Assembly (NCBI GenBank): GCA_902799045.1
Contig: CADBZH010000033.1
Coordinates: forward strand, 1 to 44,528
Direction: 5' to 3'
Origin: an uncultured Eubacteriales bacterium
GTDB lineage: Bacteria; Bacillota; Clostridia; Christensenellales; Aristaeellaceae
Length of the DNA: 44,528 bases
Below the pieces are notes generated by a model. That model had not been told where the DNA came from and searched no databases. It saw only the letters and a program-made list of their open reading frames with translations. Position 1 is the first letter of the stretch; each line of letters starts with the position of its first letter. Made by a program: the position numbers and the translations under genes. Positions 40,458-44,528 of this stretch are shown one piece after another.

Positions 40458-40579
40458 AATGTCCGGTTCTCCTTAAATCAAAGAAATCCCGAAGGGATTT
40501 CAACCTGAACTCCACTCTCCGCACTCCTCACTCCTGACTCCTCATACCTTCCCCAATAATAGAAGAAGAAGGATGCTCT

Positions 40580-41479
40580 ATGAACACAACCCTCGTCGTC
40601 ATGGCGGCGGGCATGGCCTCGCGCTACGGCGGCAACAAGCAGATCACCGGCATGGGCCCGAACGGCGAGATCCTGCTGGAATACTCGGTGCACGACGCCG
40701 TGCGCGCGGGCTTTGACAAGGTGGTGCTGATCATCCGGCCGGAGATGCTGGAGGACATGAAGCGCATCTGCGGCGACAAGCTGTCTGAAAAGGTGCGCGT
40801 GGAATACGCCTTCCAGGACTACGGCTCCCTGCCGGACTGGTACGCGGTGCCGGAGGGCCGCGTGAAGCCCTACGGCACGGTGCACGCCGTGCTGTGCGCG
40901 GCCGATTGCGTCCACGAGCCCTTCGCGGTGATCAACGCCGACGATTACTACGGCGTGGACGCCTTCCGGAAGATGCGCGATTACCTGGCCGCCGCCGCCG
41001 ATCCCGGGCGCGCCGCCATGGTGGGCTATCGCCTGAAGAACACCGTCAGCATCCACGGGGCGGTCACCCGCGGCGTCTGCGCGGTGTCGGACGGGCGGCT
41101 TTCGGACGTGAACGAGGTGGCGTGCATCCGCCTGTTCGAGGACGGGCGCATCGCCGACACCTCCGCCGGGGAGCCCGGCGTGGACCTCGACCCCGAAGCG
41201 CTGGTCTCGATGAATTTCTGGGGCTTCCTGCCCGCCGCGTTTGACGCGATGCGGCAATACTTTGAGGCCTTCCTGCGCGACGCGGACCCCGCCGACCTGA
41301 AGGCCGAATGCCTGCTGCCGGTGATGGTGGGAGACCTGTTGAAGACCGGCGGGCTGGCCGTGGACGTGCTCTCCACCGACGCCGTGTGGTTCGGCGTCAC
41401 CTATCAGCAGGACCGTCCGCTGGTGCAGCGGGCCCTGCGCGAGCTCCACGAACAGGGCGTCTATCCCGGGAAGCTGTGA
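40580..41479 (+). CDS. Sugar-phosphate nucleotidyltransferase-like protein
   Basis: Protein of 299 aa with AAGAAGGA upstream. The N-terminus VVMAAGMASRYGGNKQ matches the nucleotide-binding loop of NTP_transferase enzymes; NADDYYG near 113 is the metal-binding aspartate motif; GFDKVVLIIRPEM near 45 and FWGFLPAAFD near 212 fit the fold. Its substrate is not deducible; it might activate a sugar or choline phosphate. It is a single gene after a 122-nt repeat-filled gap (AAATCCC-GAA-GGGATTT at 40484) and is followed after 38 nt by a membrane protein. Confidence 0.85.
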   Translation: MNTTLVVMAAGMASRYGGNKQITGMGPNGEILLEYSVHDAVRAGFDKVVLIIRPEMLEDMKRICGDKLSEKVRVEYAFQDYGSLPDWYAVPEGRVKPYGTVHAVLCAADCVHEPFAVINADDYYGVDAFRKMRDYLAAAADPGRAAMVGYRLKNTVSIHGAVTRGVCAVSDGRLSDVNEVACIRLFEDGRIADTSAGEPGVDLDPEALVSMNFWGFLPAAFDAMRQYFEAFLRDADPADLKAECLLPVMVGDLLKTGGLAVDVLSTDAVWFGVTYQQDRPLVQRALRELHEQGVYPGKL

Positions 41480-41517
41480 TCGGCGACCCACAAATCATGC
41501 TATCAAGGAAGAAGTCT

Positions 41518-42351
41518 ATGAAGTCAAGCAAGAATGGTTTCCTGAGCCGCTTTCGCCGCTCCGACAAGATCATCCTGGGCGTCATCGCCGCGCTGGTGCT
41601 GGTGACGATCGTCCTGAACGTGATGGACCGCCTGGGCCTGCGGCTGGCAAACGGCGCGCTGATGTTCTACCTGCCCGTCGCGGCGCTGCTGGCGCTGGTG
41701 GGCTGGGGCGCCTACGCGCTGATCCGCCGCCTGAAGAGCACTGCCGTCAAGGCGCTGGTCGGCGGCCTGGTGGTGCTGGCGCTGATGCTGGTGGTGACGG
41801 TGGGGTTCACCTACCTCAGTCTCGTCACCTACACGGCCCTGCCCCACGTCTACAAGACGCTCGCCGATCCCTCCGGCCAGCACAAGCTGGCGGTCGTGTG
41901 GCAGTTTGATTCCGACGTGGAGCGCAACGAGACCAGCATCGCGGCGCGCAAGGCGGCGCGGCTTGAGGCCTATCCCGACAGCGACCCGGAGACGCTGGCC
42001 GACGACGTGACCGTGGCCTTCGAAGCCTATCCCAGCGCGCTGTTCGGGCTGTTCTATCGCAGCAACGCCGACGTGGAGGGCCGGGTCTTCCTGGCCTATA
42101 CGAAGAACGTCGCGCCGATGAATTCCCTCGAGGTGCCCGCCGAGGCTCAGGCCACCGAAGCGCCCGCCGAAGCCGGACAGGCCGAGGAGGCCGTCGGCGC
42201 TCAGGCCACCGAAGCGCCCGCCGAACCGGTGCTCATCGACACCCCCCACGGCACGCTGATGCTGGAGTGGCTGGACGACAACCGCACCGCGCATTTCTAC
42301 GTCCAGGATCCCGGCGTCGCCGAGGGCGGCGAATGCACCGTGCGGTTTTGA
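41518..42351 (+). CDS. Membrane protein of unknown function with internal Ala/Glu repeat
   Basis: Protein of 277 aa; ATG 41518 follows AAGGAAG by about 7 nt, preferred over ATG 41497. A basic tail is followed by three TM helices (~18-37, 46-65 and 78-105). The C-terminal part (~106-277) is probably extracellular and mixed alpha/beta, with a low-complexity region (~205-240) in which AQATEAPAE occurs twice. No family recognised. It may be co-transcribed with the nucleotidyltransferase gene upstream. Confidence 0.75.
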   Translation: MKSSKNGFLSRFRRSDKIILGVIAALVLVTIVLNVMDRLGLRLANGALMFYLPVAALLALVGWGAYALIRRLKSTAVKALVGGLVVLALMLVVTVGFTYLSLVTYTALPHVYKTLADPSGQHKLAVVWQFDSDVERNETSIAARKAARLEAYPDSDPETLADDVTVAFEAYPSALFGLFYRSNADVEGRVFLAYTKNVAPMNSLEVPAEAQATEAPAEAGQAEEAVGAQATEAPAEPVLIDTPHGTLMLEWLDDNRTAHFYVQDPGVAEGGECTVRF

Positions 42352-42359
42352 CGGAAAAC

Positions 42360-42620
42360 CAGACGCTTGCCCAAAAGTCTTCCCCCTTGCAGGGGCGGCG
42401 TTGCGGTGGAAAGTCCACCCCTGCGCCCGCCCATAGAACTGAAGCGAGGCGCTTGCGGGCGGGGACCTCATCCGACCTCGCTTCGCTCGGCCACCTGCCG
42501 GGGGTCTACCGAACGCGCGCGCCCAATGCTGACGCATTGGGTCCCATCGCGCACGGACGGACCCGTCCTCGCTGAAAACAGTCCACTGGACTGTTTTCCG
42601 GGCGCTCGAACCCCCAAAGG
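42360..42620 (+). repeat. Repeat block with GAAAACAGTCC hairpin
   Basis: It contains CTTGCAGGGGCGGCG-type and CTCATCCGACCTCGCTTCG sequence (also in 21820-21850, inverted) and the perfect hairpin GAAAACAGTCCA-C-TGGACTGTTTTC at 42574-42598, shared with 11840-11864. It has no gene. Confidence 0.8.
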
Positions 42621-42627
42621 GGAAGGC

Positions 42628-42936
42628 AAGGACCCGGATTGCCACGTCGCTTCGCTCCTCGCAATGACGTGGTTCGATCATACTCTGCACGACGTCATTG
42701 CGAGGAGGACTATGCAATAGTCCGACGTGGCAATCTGGTTCCCAATTTATGGAAAAGCATGTCGCGCATCGCCGCCCCAACAAAAAAGGACCCGGATTGC
42801 CACGTCGCTTCGCTCCTCGCAATGACGTGGTTCGATCATACTCTGCGCTACGTCATTGCGAGGAGGACTATGCAATAGTCCGACGTGGCAATCTGGTTCC
42901 CAATTTATAGAAAAGCAAGTCGCGCATCGCCGCCCC
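42628..42936 (+). repeat. 151-bp tandem duplication carrying two hairpin elements
   Basis: Copies at 42628-42778 and 42786-42936 differ at only a few bases. Each holds a two-arm hairpin element (left GTCGCTTCGCTCCTCG, right apex GGACTAT-TGC-ATAGTCC) plus AAAAGCA, GTCGCGCATCGCCGCCCC. Open frames here are spurious. Confidence 0.92.
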
Positions 42937-42951
42937 TCCCCGCATCCCCTC

Positions 42952-42985
42952 CCCCCTGCCCGCATATCCTTTCGCGGACAGGGGG
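42952..42985 (+). promoter_or_regulatory. Hairpin covering the ribosome site of the YlbJ-like gene
   Basis: CCCCCTG (42952-42958) pairs with CAGGGGG (42979-42985), and CCGC (42960-42963) with GCGG (42974-42977), one mismatch between. The AGGGGG is the only Shine-Dalgarno candidate for ATG 42992. Confidence 0.6.
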
Positions 42986-42991
42986 CTTTAT

Positions 42992-43999
42992 ATGAAGGAA
43001 AAGGGATTGGTCAGGCCGCTGGCGGGGCTCCTGCTGGCGGCGCTTCTGCTGGCGCGGCCCCAGGCGGCGGCCGCCGGGGCGCTGGCGGCCATGGCCCGGT
43101 GGCACGACGCCGTGGCCCCGTCGGTGTTTCCGTTCCTGGCGCTGCTGCCGCTGCTCACCGGCGACGAGGCGATCCGCGCCTACGCGGCGCTGCTGGGACG
43201 GGCGGCGGAGGCGCTCTTCAAACTCCCCGGCGCGGCGGCCTCCGCGATGGTGGTGGGCATGGCGGCGGGCACCCCCGCGGGGGCGATCGCGGCCCGGCGG
43301 GTGGCGGCGCGCTCGGGCATGAACCGCGGCCAGCTCCAGCGCCTCGCCGTGATCGCCACGGGCTTCAGCCCCGCGTTTTTGATCGGCGGCATCGGCGCGG
43401 GGCTGCTGGGAAGCGTCCCGCTGGGCTGGCGGCTGGCGCTGGCCCAGGCGTTGACCCAGCTGACGCTGGCGCTGCTGCTGCGGAACGCCTGGGCGGATCG
43501 GACGGAGCCGGTGCCCGCCGCCGATCCGGCCAGGGAGGAGGCGCCGGTGCGGGGCGCGGTGCTGACGGCGCTGACGATCGGCGGCTACATGGCGCTGTTC
43601 GGGGCGCTGGGCGCGGCGGCGCGGTCCATTGCCGGCGGCGCGGCGGACGGCCTGCTGTGCGCGCTGGACGTGCCCACCGGCGCCTCCCTGATCGCGTCGC
43701 TGCCCCTCGAGCCGTCGGCGAAGCTGGTTTGCCTGGCGGCGATCTGCGGCTTCGGCGGCGTCTGCGCGATCCTGCAGGGCCTGGGCGCGCTGCAAGGCTG
43801 CGGCATCCGCGCCGGCGAATGCTTCGCGCTGCGGGCGCTGGCCGGGGCGCTCTGTGCCGGCTGGGCGCTGCTGTTGGGTGAAATCGGGCGGATCGGGCCG
43901 CCCCATGCCCTCCGAAGCCAACCCCTCGCCGCCGCCGGCTTGTGCGTTTCACTGCTGGCGCTGCCCGTGTGGATCAAATGTGTGAAATCCAACTCTTAA
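42992..43999 (+). CDS. YlbJ-like polytopic membrane protein
   Basis: Protein of 335 aa with about eight membrane helices. WHDAVAPSVFPFLALLPLL near 37, KLPGAAASAMVVGMAAGTPAG split at ~76-96, and GMNRGQLQRLAVIATGFSPAFLIGGIG near 109 follow the pattern of the nucleoside-recognition (Gate) family as in the sporulation protein YlbJ, whose corresponding region reads as a glycine-rich inverted gate. YlbJ is needed for spore formation in Bacillus; its substrate is unknown. The rRNA operon follows after a terminator. Confidence 0.75.
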   Translation: MKEKGLVRPLAGLLLAALLLARPQAAAAGALAAMARWHDAVAPSVFPFLALLPLLTGDEAIRAYAALLGRAAEALFKLPGAAASAMVVGMAAGTPAGAIAARRVAARSGMNRGQLQRLAVIATGFSPAFLIGGIGAGLLGSVPLGWRLALAQALTQLTLALLLRNAWADRTEPVPAADPAREEAPVRGAVLTALTIGGYMALFGALGAAARSIAGGAADGLLCALDVPTGASLIASLPLEPSAKLVCLAAICGFGGVCAILQGLGALQGCGIRAGECFALRALAGALCAGWALLLGEIGRIGPPHALRSQPLAAAGLCVSLLALPVWIKCVKSNS

Positions 44000-44019
44000 C
44001 AATTCAAAAATCGCAAAAT

Positions 44020-44040
44020 CGGGTCGAATTACCCGTTTTT
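44020..44040 (+). terminator. Terminator between the YlbJ-like gene and the rRNA operon
   Basis: CGGGT, loop CGAATT, ACCCG, five T. The stem is short but has an A-run before and a T-run after. Confidence 0.65.
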
Positions 44041-44118
44041 AACCCGAAAACACCATATATTGTGGTGAAAAACCGCTGAAACCACCAGCGTTTTCTCACT
44101 TTTCTCTGAAAAAAATGC

Positions 44119-44147
44119 TTGACAAGGGCGTTGGAATTTGATATAAT
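44119..44147 (+). promoter_or_regulatory. Full-consensus sigma-A promoter of the rightward rRNA operon
   Basis: TTGACA (44119-44124), 17 nt, TATAAT (44142-44147): a perfect match. An A/T-rich stretch (44095-44118) precedes it and may act as an UP element. The leader has two CCTTGAAAAC boxes at 44173-44182 and 44196-44205. Confidence 0.92.
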
Positions 44148-44322
44148 AACACTTGCGTTGAACGAGGGAACACCTTGAAAACAGCGCGATGCGAACCTTG
44201 AAAACGATACAGAGAGAGTACAAGAAACAGTCAGAATTCTATGAGTAAAACGCCGTGAACCGAGGCGAAGCGGAGGACTTTGGCGAGTCTGAAGCGGGGG
44301 GCTTGGGGAGCGGAGAGGATTC

Positions 44323-44528
44323 AAACATCAGAGTTTGATCCTGGCTCAGGACGAACGCTGGCGGCGTGCTTAACACATGCAAGTCGAACGGGGATTATCG
44401 GGCGGAAGGCTTCGGCTGGAAGGCTGATAATTCTAGTGGCGGACGGGTGAGTAACGCGTGAACAATCTGTCCCAGACAGGGGGATAACACTTGGAAACAG
44501 GTGCTAATACCGCATAAGACCACGGGGT
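44323..44528 (+). rRNA. 16S ribosomal RNA, 5' end (partial)
   Basis: AGAGTTTGATCCTGGCTCAG begins at 44330 (Escherichia coli position 8), followed by GACGAACGCTGGCGGCGTGC and ACATGCAAGTCGAACG. The start is set about 7 nt earlier by analogy. About 206 nt are present before the window ends within the V2 region (ACCGCATAAGACCACGGGGT). The pattern is that of Clostridia-type Firmicutes. Confidence 0.97.

Noticed and set aside
42639-42910. Small frames with PRRFAPRNDV and RHCEEDYAIV
   Set aside because: These are translations of the hairpin repeats, a common source of spurious protein annotations.
1-44528. tRNA genes
   Set aside because: No cloverleaf with a GGTTCGAATCC-type T-arm was found in intergenic DNA; the TTCAAATCC at 27911 lies within the murG start.

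Overview
The window is a high-GC chromosomal segment from a low-copy, Gram-positive-type bacterium, most likely an anaerobic member of the class Clostridia. The evidence is the first ~206 nt of a 16S rRNA gene at the right edge, consensus sigma-A promoters, strong Shine-Dalgarno sequences, Firmicutes-type genes (WalR/WalK/WalJ, a YlbJ-like protein, FtsK/SpoIIIE, DnaA/DnaN/MnmE) and consensus Firmicutes parS sites. Species cannot be named from this. The segment is centred on the replication origin. Both ends lie in rRNA leaders: positions 1-37 are the exact reverse complement of 44191-44227. The left rRNA operon therefore runs leftward out of the window and the right one rightward, as expected if replication starts between them.

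Layout. 1-240: promoter and leader of the leftward rRNA operon. 0.24-11.6 kb, plus strand: a solute-binding-like protein, an AI-2E family permease, a HAD hydrolase, an RsmF-like rRNA methyltransferase, a YegP protein, a PHP phosphatase, coaD, rimO, pgsA and a domain-inverted GH3 glycosidase. 12.1-17 kb, minus strand: ftsK, a CvpA protein and an anchored beta-propeller-like protein. 17.1-21.6 kb, plus strand: a degenerate metallophosphoesterase, two perfect parS sites, a radical SAM protein, walJ, a membrane protein and a VanX-type dipeptidase. 22.3-27.9 kb, minus strand: murG, dnaA, dnaN, mnmE. The origin unwinding region (AT-rich DUE, DnaA-trio, abutting DnaA boxes) lies between dnaA and dnaN, and a second box group with the dnaA promoter lies upstream of dnaA. 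28.5-44 kb, plus strand: dnaX, a RadC-like protein, a helical protein, a WalRK-like two-component pair, two NodB/PG-binding paralogs (one catalytically dead), a LacI regulator, a Cys-rich surface-like protein, dUTPase, a sugar nucleotidyltransferase, a membrane protein and a YlbJ-like protein. 44.0-44.5 kb: rRNA promoter, leader and 16S 5' end.

Nearly every long intergenic gap is filled by repeats. There are about 13 copies of a hairpin element (conserved arms CGTCATTGCGAG and GACGTGGCAATCCGG) whose apex differs between copies but is nearly always self-complementary. There are heptamer arrays (GGGAGTA) that supply the stop codons of four genes, two further hairpin families, two tandem duplications, and a 160-bp MITE with TA target duplication nested in one hairpin element.

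The genes share themes of chromosome replication and segregation (oriC, dnaA, dnaN, dnaX, parS, ftsK) and cell-wall synthesis or remodelling (murG, walRK, walJ, VanX, NodB-type proteins). No complete defence, CRISPR, phage or secondary-metabolite system was seen. The most unusual material is the repeat system, the hairpin/promoter module before dnaX, and the structured leader before the active NodB-type gene.
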